DNA from: Methylobacter sp.
Lineage (GTDB): Bacteria > Pseudomonadota > Gammaproteobacteria > Methylococcales > Methylomonadaceae
Assembly (NCBI GenBank): GCA_002928495.1
Contig: PERF01000017.1
Location: 1 to 32,377 of the forward strand
DNA length: 32,377 bases
Direction: 5' to 3'
Under the pieces are notes generated by a model, which did not search any database, was not told where the DNA came from, and was given only the letters and a program-made list of their open reading frames with translations. Position 1 is the first letter of the stretch, and each line of letters starts with the position of its first letter. Of the stretch, positions 9,980 to 20,401 are shown in pieces. The position numbers and the translations under genes were made by a program.

Positions 9980-12465
9980 CTACAGCTTGTAACGCAATCC
10001 TACCCATCCGCCAAACGGCGCTGCCGGGCTTAAAAAACGGGGATCGGTAAAATTCTGAAATCCCGGAACTTCGTTCGCTTGCCCTAAAATTCCAAAGGTT
10101 TCGTAATTGCTGTCGAACAGGTTTTGAAAAATGGCAAAAGCGGTCAAATGGTCGGTCACTTTATAGTTTGCGTGCAGGTTCATCACAAAATAGGGATTAG
10201 TCTGACTTAGTAAGTTACCCTCATCGCCGCGTAAATATTGCCCTGAGTTAAAGTTGCCGTCGCCGCCTACCGTCAATTTTTGTGTTACCGGCACTTCCAA
10301 GCCTAATTTAAAACTATGCTGCGGTATACCGGGAATTCTGTCACCTTTTTCAACCGGAATCACGGCACTGAATTCATTGTCCGCGCCAATCGTTTCAACC
10401 CGGTTGGGGTGGCTGGGGCTGCTCACAAAAAAGTTATTCTGGAAAGTGGCGTCGACAAAACTGTAGCGGAAAAACCATCTCCAATCATCCAGAAATATGC
10501 CATCCAGACCCGCTTCCACCCCAAGCCGGCGGGTGTCGCCCACATTGGAAAAAAATCCTACGTTTGAAGTAGCCCCGCCTGTGGATTGAAAAATGATGTC
10601 GTTATTATTCAGCGTATGAAAAAAACCCAGATTCCATGATAGGGTTTTACCAAATTTTCCGCGTCCGCCCGCTTCAAAACTTTCCGCGACCACCTGCTCT
10701 AACTCCGGATCGGCCAAAAAGGCATTGGGTAGGCGACAATCGGCATCCGGATCGGCGCAAGCCAATTCCACGATGGTCGGAGCCCTGGCGGATTCGCTAT
10801 AACCGCCGTACAAACCGATTTTTTCATTGATCTTCCAGGTGATACCGGCCGAGGGATTAAACCGGCTGTAGCTGTGACTGCCGTTGAGCTCCGGCGCATT
10901 GCCCAAACTATCCTGGAGACGAATTCGGGTTGAGTTGAAACGCCCGCCTACGGTAAACGTAACCGATTCGGTTAAATCCAACGCATTATTAAAGAATCCT
11001 GACCAGCTTGTCGTTGCGCCTTTCAGGCCCGTTGCATCCTCCGGCACAAAAACACCGCTACGTGTCGTAGCACGACTTGGCAAAAGTTGGGTTATTTCAA
11101 CCTGGGAATTGAAATCAACCAAACCGCGGTTATAGCTAAAACCGGCGATGAATTGATTATCCAACCCGAATAATTTCTGCTGAAAGGTAATCTGCCCGGT
11201 TCCGCCAAAACTTTCCTGAGTCCGATTGCTGATATTATTGATCGCATTGAGGGCATCGTCTTCCTCGTCAAAACCGATCAAATTGCCGTTTTGATCTCTC
11301 AAAATAAAATTTGCCAAATCGTTTGAACCTGCCAAATCGGTAATTTCATCCGGACATTCTCCCGGATTATCGCTTTCCCGGCTGATACCATTGTCGGCCA
11401 GAAAACTGAAAAACTCGTCATTGTTGGGAAATAACGGAAACACCGGAACACCTGAATTCGCATCATACAATTCTCCCGCTTCCGAACAATTAACGAAATT
11501 GAGGCGTCCCCATTGAACGAATGGGTTTTGGTTTTCCGGTAAAACCCATTGCCCGCTAATTGCACTGCATCCGTAAGCCAGTGGGTACCTTCCAAAGTAA
11601 AAAATTTTGAATCATTTTCGGTAATATCGGGGGATGTAAACACATCATTACGGTTTTGGCGCAATAACTCGACAGGCGATGGCCCGTTTCCGGTGAGCTG
11701 AGTGTCGCCGTACAGCGCAGTAAAATCCAGCGTCGAATTTTCGCTACGCCAGCTTAAAGAACCGTAAACATTGAGCGCATCGGAAGGTGAAACATTACGA
11801 AATCCGTCTTCGCCAAAATGGCGAATATTAACAAAATACCCTAAAGTCCCGTCGTTTCCACCCGACTCCGCAGAAATCACATTGCGGCCAAAAGCGCCGC
11901 CATAGACTTCCAATTGATGGCCGGGCGCGTTAAAACCGTTTTTGGTTTGCACTGAAAGCGCGCCGCCCAGGGTATTCAACCCGAATAACGGATTGGCCCC
12001 CCCGAACAAATTGATGCTTTGAATGGCTGATTCAGGCAATAAATCCCAATTGACGGTATCGCCGAATGGGTCGTTGTAACGCACACCATTGACGTAAACG
12101 CTTAACCCTTGAGGCAATCCAAGCAATGGCGATGCGGTAAAGCCGCGGAAATTAAAATCCGGCTGTAACGGGTTATTCTGTGCCGCGTTGATGGTTACGC
12201 TGCCTAAATTTCGATTGAGATAGCTGGTTAAATCCAACACTTCCGCCCGGTCGATATCCTCGCTGGTTGCTGATTGAACATAGGCAGGCACCTTATCTTT
12301 CGGTAATCCAACGCCATGAACAGGGGTGACACTGATAACATCCAGCGTTTCCAATTCAACTTCTTTGTCTTTGGCATTACCGTCGTCAGCACAAACGGCC
12401 GGCGGGAAACCTGCCATAAAAGTTAAAATCAAACAAGGGACGGATGAAAATTTAAACATGGTCAA
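9980..12465 (-). pseudogene. TonB-dependent outer-membrane receptor, frameshifted near 11503
   Basis: N-terminal plug domain in ORF 12465-11299 and beta-barrel C-terminus in ORF 11470-9980 (ends VGLRYKL). A single missing C (GACGCCCTCAAT to GACGCCTCAAT on the coding strand) restores NGDALNFVNCSEAGELYDANSGV. Confidence 0.88.
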
Positions 12466-12491
12466 TCCTTTTTAAAATTCTTTTTGTTTTT

Positions 12492-12509
12492 TAAGTGCTT
12501 ATTCACTTA
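12492..12509. promoter_or_regulatory. inverted repeat TAAGTG-N6-CACTTA upstream of the TonB receptor gene
   Basis: Perfect 6-bp arms in the AT-rich leader, about 30 bp from the receptor ATG. Confidence 0.4.
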
Positions 12510-12568
12510 TAAACATATTTTCAGAAAATAACTAAAGGATTGATAGGGAATAATTCCCAAAGCTTAGT

Positions 12569-12595
12569 ATGCCGTGCCAACTTTGTGGCATGGCA
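12569..12595. other. hairpin between mepA and the TonB receptor gene
   Basis: ATGCCGTGCCA-ACTTTG-TGGCATGGCAT, near-perfect 11-bp arms; an adjacent palindrome GGGAATAATTCCC lies at 12546-12558. Confidence 0.5.
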
Positions 12596-12618
12596 TAATG
12601 ACAGGCATTGGATGGCGT

Positions 12619-13464
12619 TTATTGCGTTAAAACAGCGGTGCAACGCTCCGGTAGCGGCGGCGGGGGGGCGGGTTTACCGGGCTTTGCCGGCGCTTTGGCT
12701 TCAGCAGAAAACCACCAATCCAATGATGCATCGCAACCGTCTCCCGACGGTACCGGCTCTTGGCTGCGGCAATCCAAACTGCCGGCAGGACACTTTAAGC
12801 GCACATGGAAATGGTCGTCATGCTTGTACCAAGGCCGGATTTTGCCAAGCCAGGTGCTGGATTTGAATTTTTTGCACAACTCTCTTTTTATACTGGCATT
12901 AACGAATATCCGTTCTACCTCTGGCATCTGTGCGGCGATGGCAAGAATCTGCGCTTGCTTTGGCGTCCATTGTTTGAAATTGATGGTGTCAGTAGCCGTT
13001 TCAACTACCGAAGGCGCACCCCAATCCTCGCGCTCGTTATAACTGAGCAATCGTTGTGCGGCTGTCGGTGATAATAAAAACCAGATATCCACATCCAGCC
13101 CGGTTTGATGGCTGCGATGGCCGGACAAGGTGGGGCCGCCGCGCGGTTGGCCTAAATCTCCCACCAACAAGCTACCCAAATTGTCCGCTGCTGTTTGGCG
13201 GCCAAGTTGCTCAATAAAGTTAATAAGTACCGGATGCCCGAACACCCGGTTCCGTGACAGCCGCATAACCTGATAGCCCTCTCCGTTCTCAGGCAGTTTA
13301 GACGCACCTTTGACACAACCGGCGGTATAGGTGCCGATACTTTCAGCACTTCCCTGGGTTGGCTTTGATATATCCGCCCAAGGATTTGAGCCACCAATCG
13401 CACTCCAGGAATTAAACACCATGAAGGCAAGTATCATACGTTCAATAATTGTCCGCTTTATCAT
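12619..13464 (-). CDS. mepA: penicillin-insensitive murein endopeptidase
   Basis: 281 aa; NPWADISKPTQGSAESIGTYTAGCVKGA, GPTLSGHRSHQTGLDVDIWF, PWYKHDDHFHVRLKCPAGSLDCR. Confidence 0.93.
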   Translation of the reverse strand: MIKRTIIERMILAFMVFNSWSAIGGSNPWADISKPTQGSAESIGTYTAGCVKGASKLPENGEGYQVMRLSRNRVFGHPVLINFIEQLGRQTAADNLGSLLVGDLGQPRGGPTLSGHRSHQTGLDVDIWFLLSPTAAQRLLSYNEREDWGAPSVVETATDTINFKQWTPKQAQILAIAAQMPEVERIFVNASIKRELCKKFKSSTWLGKIRPWYKHDDHFHVRLKCPAGSLDCRSQEPVPSGDGCDASLDWWFSAEAKAPAKPGKPAPPPPLPERCTAVLTQ

Positions 13465-13623
13465 GTTTTTTAAAATTTGATTTTTAATGTGGCTGAATCC
13501 GTCGATTGCCTTTTAATGTAAATTAGCAACGCCCCATACCGAGTTAACAACATGGCAGTGAAAGCTTGCTTTAGTGTAATATTTCGCACACGAGTCAGCT
13601 AACTTTCATAACATGAGGAAATT

Positions 13624-16251
13624 ATGCGGAACTGGAAAGCTTTACCCGCTCTGATCGGTGCTGCGCTTTTAGTGCTTTTTGTCGGCTATATTGCATTATA
13701 TTTTGTATTTATCGACCTTTTTGTCGATTTATGGTGGTTCCGTTCACTGCAACTCGGTAATTACTTCTGGTTGCGCTTGTTATACCGCTTCTTTTTTTCG
13801 GGCGGTGTAACCATAGCTTTTTTCTGTATCTTTTTCTTACACTTTTGGATCGCCTCGCGCTATCTGGGTATTAATACGGCAGAAGAATTAATTCTGGATA
13901 CCGTTAAACGTAAACGCATCCAAAAGATTTCTGAAGCTTTCAAAAACGGTTCAGTCAAACTCTTCACGCCGGTCTCCCTGATTTTGGCAATTGTCATTGC
14001 CATCCCTTTTTATAATCAATGGGAAACGGCTATTTTATATTTTTTCGGGCGCTCTTCAGGCGTTGTCGATCCGGTATACGGCAATGATGTTAGCTTTTAT
14101 ATGCTAACACTACCGCTTTTTCAATTGATCCAAAAAGAACTGCTCACGACTGCCGGCCTGCTTTTCCTCTTGGTGTTTTTTTTATATTGGGCCGAACATA
14201 CCTTCCTGCCCAGCCAGAGGCAAGAATATTCCCGTGGAGCTAAAATTCATTTAACCATTCTAACCGGCTTTGTCCTGCTGTTTGTTGTTTGGGGGTTTTT
14301 GCTCGACCGTTATTCGCTGCTGCATATCGACAGCCACGAGCCGGTATTTTTCGGGCCCGGATTCGTAGACCTACGTTACCATCTGCCACTTATTTGGGTG
14401 GGCATTGTTACATTTGTGGGCGCATCGATTTTCGGTATTGGCTATATTTTTAACCGATCTAAATCCAGTGCAAAGTTAACCGTTGTTTTTTTTGCAGTGT
14501 TTTTACTTTCAATTGGCCTAAGGGAATTAAGGCTGATTCCGGAACTGTTAGATAAATTCTATGTAGGACCGAATCCGGTTAAAAGCCAAAAACAATTTAT
14601 GCAATACAACATTGAGGCGACGCTCGATGCTTACGATTTAAATAAAATTCACGTTGTCGATTATCCGATCACCTTAGACCCCGTGCAGGATATAAAAACC
14701 TGGGGTAACGAAAAACATTTTGAAAATATTCCGGTTTGGGATAGAGAATTTTTAGACGATAGCTTCCATCAACTACAAGGCATAAGACCTTATTACACCT
14801 TTCCCGGTGTCGATGAAGACCGCTACTTTATTAACGGTCATCTTCAGCAAGTCAATATATCAGGGCGAGAAGTCAATATCGCACAACTACCGTTCGAGGC
14901 ACGAAACTGGGAAAACACTCATCTAAGATATACCCATGGCTACGGCGCCGTGGTTACGCCGGCCGCCCAGGACGCCGGCAAGCCGTTGGTTTGGTACCTC
15001 AGGGACTTAAACCTGTATTCCAGTGTAGGGTTTAGCATCGCCCAACCCGATATTTACTACGGCACTGAGAATTACGGTTATGCCATCACGCCCAACAAAT
15101 TGAATGTAGTCGGGATATCTACTTCCGATCCTAGCGAAGGCACCCCATACAACGGTGAAGGCGGCATAGATATAGGCTCAATATTCCGCAAAGCTTTATT
15201 TGCCTTTTACTTTAAGGACGAAAAAATCTTTTTTTCAACCAATATATCCCGGGATAGCAAATTATTGATGCGCCGTAACATTGTAGAGCGCATCAATTAC
15301 CTCACCCCGTTTTTACATTTGGATAAAGATGCTTATCTGGTTCTTACCAAAGACCGCTTTTACTGGATACAGGATGCGTATTCGCTATCCAATGAATACC
15401 CGGTTTCACACTCCACAAATGAAAATTTCCAAAATGGCTTAACGCAATTCAATTACATTCGCAATTCGGTAAAAGTGGTTGTGGACGCTTTCAGCGGCAG
15501 CGTTCAGTACTATATCTCCGACCCTTCGGATCCATTGATCCAGGCTTATGCCAGAGCCTATCCCAGTGTCTTTAAAAAACTGGAAGAAATGCCCGAAGAA
15601 TTGTACAAACATATACGCTACCCGCGGGATATGTACTATCTGCAAATGAAAGTCTATGCCAAATACCATCAGAACAAACCCGAATTGTTTTACGAGCAGG
15701 CGGAAACATGGCAATTTGCCAATGAGGGTAAAAAAGAGATCAAACCTTATTACATGACAATAGATTTCGGCACCTGTAACGAGCGCGAAGAATTTGTCCT
15801 GATTAATCCCATGACGCCGATAAACCGCGATAACCTAAGTATGCTGGGCTTGGCAAGGGTCGAAGATGATAGTTGCAGCAATAAGTACAACCCTAACATA
15901 ACCGTTTATAAATTCAGGAAAGATGTACAGGTTAACGGACCGGCGCAAATCGATGCCTTGATAGATCAAGACCCCAGAATCTCCGAGCAATTCACCTTAT
16001 GGGATCAAGGCGGCTCCCGTGTCTTAAGAGGCCGCATGATCGTTTTGCCTATGATCGGCTCTATGCTCTACGTGCAACCCATCTACTTGGTTTCAACCAC
16101 TACCCGAATTCCGGAATTGACCCGGGTTATCGTATCAATCGGCAACCGAGTGGTAATGGATACCAGTATCCGCGAATCTTTCAAACACTTGCAGGACTTA
16201 TTTATCCAAGGCAATACTGCCACCAATGAATCAGCGGGCACTGACCACTAG
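13624..16251 (+). CDS. UPF0182 (COG1615) family multi-pass membrane protein
   Basis: 875 aa; N-terminal TM helices, then a conserved soluble domain (QFMQYNIEATLDAYDL, YTHGYGAVVTPA, YYGTENYGYAI). Confidence 0.88.
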   Translation: MRNWKALPALIGAALLVLFVGYIALYFVFIDLFVDLWWFRSLQLGNYFWLRLLYRFFFSGGVTIAFFCIFFLHFWIASRYLGINTAEELILDTVKRKRIQKISEAFKNGSVKLFTPVSLILAIVIAIPFYNQWETAILYFFGRSSGVVDPVYGNDVSFYMLTLPLFQLIQKELLTTAGLLFLLVFFLYWAEHTFLPSQRQEYSRGAKIHLTILTGFVLLFVVWGFLLDRYSLLHIDSHEPVFFGPGFVDLRYHLPLIWVGIVTFVGASIFGIGYIFNRSKSSAKLTVVFFAVFLLSIGLRELRLIPELLDKFYVGPNPVKSQKQFMQYNIEATLDAYDLNKIHVVDYPITLDPVQDIKTWGNEKHFENIPVWDREFLDDSFHQLQGIRPYYTFPGVDEDRYFINGHLQQVNISGREVNIAQLPFEARNWENTHLRYTHGYGAVVTPAAQDAGKPLVWYLRDLNLYSSVGFSIAQPDIYYGTENYGYAITPNKLNVVGISTSDPSEGTPYNGEGGIDIGSIFRKALFAFYFKDEKIFFSTNISRDSKLLMRRNIVERINYLTPFLHLDKDAYLVLTKDRFYWIQDAYSLSNEYPVSHSTNENFQNGLTQFNYIRNSVKVVVDAFSGSVQYYISDPSDPLIQAYARAYPSVFKKLEEMPEELYKHIRYPRDMYYLQMKVYAKYHQNKPELFYEQAETWQFANEGKKEIKPYYMTIDFGTCNEREEFVLINPMTPINRDNLSMLGLARVEDDSCSNKYNPNITVYKFRKDVQVNGPAQIDALIDQDPRISEQFTLWDQGGSRVLRGRMIVLPMIGSMLYVQPIYLVSTTTRIPELTRVIVSIGNRVVMDTSIRESFKHLQDLFIQGNTATNESAGTDH

Positions 16252-16776
16252 AATACAAAAAATTTAATGTCTACCAGCGGGAAAAACTGTAACATTAAAA
16301 TAAACTTAAATTGGTTTTAGCTGAGTATTTGTTATTCCCATAACTTTAGTCAGTTATTACTTAAAAAGTGGTGCACGAAAGTTTTTAAACTGTTTCCTTA
16401 TACTCCCTAAATAATTCGTTGAATAGCTTAGAGCAATACTTGGTTATTCTTGTTTTCCAAGTATAATAATAAAAATTATCAATATAAATCAATACTATAA
16501 ATAAAAAGTAGATTACCATAAATACTTGATCCTCGCACAATTCCAATCTCCAAAAAAGTAGTTTTCCCACTTTGATTGCGTAAAAAGTTTACATTCGCTT
16601 TTACATTTTTCTTATATCCTGACACCATAATACTTTTGCAACACTTGTGTGATATATTTGGGAATAAGGGACAGTATCAACTACCCTTTAAATCGCAATT
16701 GTTCTTATTAATTTTTTTTGTTTAAACGGTATTTATAACTGGATATGTATTTCCGGTTGTTGAGGTTGAGGTTAAA

Positions 16777-18882
16777 ATGACAGTCAAATCACTGAATTCG
16801 AGTAAGCTCTACAGCGCCTTTATGCTGTCCGGTTTATGCTTGATATCCCAATTGTCTCTGGCCGAACCAAGCACTCCTGCACCATGGCGGGTATCGCCCC
16901 GTCTGGCCGGCACCCCGAACCCTATCTCTGCGGATGAAGAATCGAAAGGCGAAGGGAAAACACTTTATCAGAGAGAATGCTCGCAATGCCATGGAGAGAC
17001 CGGAAAAGGTGACGGCCCGATTGCACCATATATGGAAAAACGGGTCGCTGACTTAACTAGTAATGAGGTGCTGAGCCAACCGGATGGGGCAATTTTTACT
17101 AAAATCAGAACCGGCCGCCTGCCGATGCCGGGCTTTAAAAACTCGTTGGAAAAAGATGATATTTGGCACTTGGTGAATTATATTCGCGCCGAGCTCGGCC
17201 CTAAAAATGCGGACGGAACCCCGGCCACAGTTTCCAGCGCCGCTGTACAAAAGCCCACCAGCGATGAAGCGCATGACCAACTGTTTAAAAAATCATTATT
17301 TCCGTCGGCTCAGGAATGCGGCGTTTGCCACCAGCAAATTTATCGTGAATGGTCGGTTTCCCGGCATGCTTTTGCCCAAATCAGCCCCACTTTCCTCGCC
17401 TATCAGGCTACTCTGGTTAAATTAACCCAAGGCACACTTGGGGACTTTTGCGAACGCTGCCATACCGAAACCGGCATGTTCAGTGGCGAGCCTATCCTAA
17501 CTAGCAACAGCAACCGCTCCAAGGTTTCCCAAGAAGGCATAACCTGTGTTGTCTGTCACCGCGTGCCGGATGCTTACGGAAAGATAACCGGTCGCCTGCC
17601 GCTTGAACCCGGCCAAATTTTAGGTCCGATTTACGGCCCTCGTGAAGGTGATGAACTCAAGCGCGTACAAGATGAAAACTCGGACGACCCGCTTAATACC
17701 CATTTGGAAGCCCGCTTATTGCAACAAGTATCCCAACCAGGATTCTGTGGCCGTTGCCATGACGTGAGGCTGGTTAACGGTATTCGCTTTGAAGATTTAT
17801 TTAGTGAATACAAACAAACTCCGGCCGCAAAACGCGGTGAAACCTGCCAAAGCTGCCACATGGGGCCGATTCCGGGCAAAGCTTCGGACTATCCTCATGC
17901 TTCAGCCGCCATTGTGCGTGGTAAACCCACTAAACCTAACCGACGCACTAACCACATGTTCCCTGGGCCGGACAGTTCGGTGGTGCACCCGGGTATTTTT
18001 CCTATCAATTCGGAAGCCCAGGAATTTGCCAAACCAGAAGAATGGGTCAGTTTTGACGTCGAAGCCGGCTGGGGTACAGAACCGTTCGAAACCAATGTAC
18101 CGGCCGGCACCAAGTTCCCCGGAATTTGGGCTGACCCGGAAGAACGCAAAGCGGCCAGAGAAATTATTGATCAGCAGCTAAAACTCCTGGCAGAAAACCG
18201 CTCGGCAGCAACGACTTTGATGCGTAACGGCTATGGCCTGGGCGAAATCAAGATCGTGGATAAAACCGACGATATCAAATTTGAGGTTGAAGTTAAAAAT
18301 CTAACTGACGGCCATAGCGTACCCTCGGGTTTAATAGCCGAACGTAACGTATTCTTACAAGTAACCTTATCGGATGCTAATGGTAAAGAAATGTTCCATT
18401 CCGGTGACCTTGATCCCAATGGCGACGTCCGCGATGACCATTCTTTATACGTTCACGACGGCCTGATCCCGCAAGACGATCAATTATTCAACTTACGCTC
18501 GCCTATTCTGGTCGGGACGGCATACGGCGGCGACCGCGAACAAGTGCTTCCTGCCAATTATTCTTTGAGTCCGTTGATTTTTCTGCGGCCTTCGGAAACA
18601 TCATCGCTGATGTTCGGAGGCATACCGGATCTACGCCTGCAAAAGAAAAGCATTGAAGCGGGCGGTCACCGTTGGGCAAGTTACCGTGTTGACGAAAAAT
18701 TATTAACCGGTGCCAAGCCTTATAACCTGAAAATCAAAATGGTTGCCGGACAACTGCCGCCGCATTTAATCAATGCCCTCGCTGACGTCGGATATGAATA
18801 CGGCCTTAGTGCCCGCGATGTCGGAAACAAGTTAGTCGATCTATACCGAGTTTTATGGGAGAAAAACCTTGTTATCGAATAA
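16777..18882 (+). CDS. hexaheme c-type cytochrome: N-terminal class I cytochrome c domain fused to a c554-like multiheme region
   Basis: Signal peptide; six CxxCH motifs (CSQCH, CGVCH, CERCH, CVVCH, CGRCH, CQSCH); C-terminal segment with LTDGHSVPSG. Confidence 0.88.
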   Translation: MTVKSLNSSKLYSAFMLSGLCLISQLSLAEPSTPAPWRVSPRLAGTPNPISADEESKGEGKTLYQRECSQCHGETGKGDGPIAPYMEKRVADLTSNEVLSQPDGAIFTKIRTGRLPMPGFKNSLEKDDIWHLVNYIRAELGPKNADGTPATVSSAAVQKPTSDEAHDQLFKKSLFPSAQECGVCHQQIYREWSVSRHAFAQISPTFLAYQATLVKLTQGTLGDFCERCHTETGMFSGEPILTSNSNRSKVSQEGITCVVCHRVPDAYGKITGRLPLEPGQILGPIYGPREGDELKRVQDENSDDPLNTHLEARLLQQVSQPGFCGRCHDVRLVNGIRFEDLFSEYKQTPAAKRGETCQSCHMGPIPGKASDYPHASAAIVRGKPTKPNRRTNHMFPGPDSSVVHPGIFPINSEAQEFAKPEEWVSFDVEAGWGTEPFETNVPAGTKFPGIWADPEERKAAREIIDQQLKLLAENRSAATTLMRNGYGLGEIKIVDKTDDIKFEVEVKNLTDGHSVPSGLIAERNVFLQVTLSDANGKEMFHSGDLDPNGDVRDDHSLYVHDGLIPQDDQLFNLRSPILVGTAYGGDREQVLPANYSLSPLIFLRPSETSSLMFGGIPDLRLQKKSIEAGGHRWASYRVDEKLLTGAKPYNLKIKMVAGQLPPHLINALADVGYEYGLSARDVGNKLVDLYRVLWEKNLVIE

Positions 18883-20362
18883 ATTTTATCGCCGCAGCTG
18901 CTTACTGCTGCCTGCAATCGCCGCAGTGACGATGTTATCGCATCCATGTACGGCTGAAGAAACAACCAAAGACCCTAAAACGGGTTATGAATCCGTACCT
19001 GAAGGCAGGAAGGTGGTTGATTTTTACCGGGGTGACGAGCTCAAAAATCTGCACGATGAGCACCGGTTGTCAACAAAGGTTCCTGTGTATCCGGTTGATC
19101 CGGTAGGTCGTTTGGAGCCGGTTTTTGGCTTGGGCGACCCTTTCCTGGGTAATGGTCCGATTGCACAGGGCATTAAAACTCCGACCGGACAAGTTCTGCA
19201 ACCTTGGTTTTTACTTTATGGCAGTTACCGGTCAGCCTTACAAAGTTTCGATAGCGGTGGTCAAAACACTTTTGAATGGGCAAACCGGGTCGATTTAAAC
19301 GGTAACTTGAACCTTTCGGGCACTGAGCGTTTAGTGTTTTCATTACGGCCTCTTGATAGCCGCAACGGCTCTTATACCGGCTACACCTTTGACTCGCCCG
19401 GTAAAAATGGGTGGAATGAAGGTTTTAATTCAGCGTTGACCCGGCTGTATTTTGAAGGCGAATTGGGTGAGATTTTACCCGGATTGGATCCCAATGACTC
19501 CGATACTTATGACATAGGTTTCTCTGTCGGCCGTCAACTTTTGCAAGTTCAAGACGGCATATTAGTCAACGATATTGTAGATTCGGTCGGTATAACCCGG
19601 AATTCATTAGTCTTCAAAGGTATAACCAACCTCAGAATAACCGGTTTATACGGGTGGGATCATATAAACCGCGGCAATAATGATCAAGTCTTTAACGCGA
19701 ATACCCATTCAGCCGACATTTTCGGTTTATTCACAGAAGCCGATACGGCGCTAGACAACACCGTATCCTTAGACCTGATTTATGTTCGGGACAAACGCGA
19801 CGGTAACGCTTGGTATGTCGGATCACGCTCAACGCAGCGCATAGCGGGCTGGTTGAACTCAACATTCAGAGTTAACGCCTCGATAGCCGAAAACCGGGAG
19901 TCAACAACGGTCGGTAACGGTGTACTGCTGTTTTCACAATTGTCCGCCACTTTGTCGAAAACCGACAATCTTGCCTATTTCAATACTTTTTACAGTATTG
20001 ACCGGTTTACATCCGCTTCACGCAGCCCGGATCAAGCCACGCCAGTCGCAAATCTGGGGATTTTGTATGCACCCGTCGGCCTTGGCCGTTACGGAGTTCC
20101 GCTGGGCGACTCTATTGATAAAACCATCGGCACAGCGCTAGGTTATCAGATGTTCTTGGGCGGAATAGACAAGCAATTGATTTTCGAGCTTGGCGCCCGA
20201 GCCGGCACAACTAGTCAGGACAGAGGCGCCATAGGCTTCGGCGCGCGTTATCAACAAACTTTTAGCAAACGCTATGTTTTGCGTTTGGACTCATTTGTTG
20301 TTGGTAAGGAAAGAGAAAACGTTTCTTACGGTTTACGTACGGAATGGATGGTGCGGTTTTAA
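18869..20362 (+). CDS. putative outer-membrane beta-barrel protein (porin-like)
   Basis: TTG start overlaps the cytochrome gene by 14 nt; signal peptide; alternating hydrophobic strands; C-terminal TEWMVRF ending in Phe. Confidence 0.75.
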   Translation: MLSNKFYRRSCLLLPAIAAVTMLSHPCTAEETTKDPKTGYESVPEGRKVVDFYRGDELKNLHDEHRLSTKVPVYPVDPVGRLEPVFGLGDPFLGNGPIAQGIKTPTGQVLQPWFLLYGSYRSALQSFDSGGQNTFEWANRVDLNGNLNLSGTERLVFSLRPLDSRNGSYTGYTFDSPGKNGWNEGFNSALTRLYFEGELGEILPGLDPNDSDTYDIGFSVGRQLLQVQDGILVNDIVDSVGITRNSLVFKGITNLRITGLYGWDHINRGNNDQVFNANTHSADIFGLFTEADTALDNTVSLDLIYVRDKRDGNAWYVGSRSTQRIAGWLNSTFRVNASIAENRESTTVGNGVLLFSQLSATLSKTDNLAYFNTFYSIDRFTSASRSPDQATPVANLGILYAPVGLGRYGVPLGDSIDKTIGTALGYQMFLGGIDKQLIFELGARAGTTSQDRGAIGFGARYQQTFSKRYVLRLDSFVVGKERENVSYGLRTEWMVRF

Positions 20363-20401
20363 TCAGCTGTTATCCACTTTTTAATTTTTGGGAGGCTTAT
20401 T

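Noticed and set aside
9795-10007. 70-aa minus-strand ORF after the TonB receptor
   Set aside because: Overlaps the receptor 3' end and its content is dominated by inverted repeats; no recognisable domain.
12540-13071. Plus-strand ORFs over mepA
   Set aside because: Antisense to the clear mepA coding region.
16385-16570. 61-aa minus-strand ORF before the cytochrome gene
   Set aside because: AT-rich intergenic DNA, no RBS or family resemblance.
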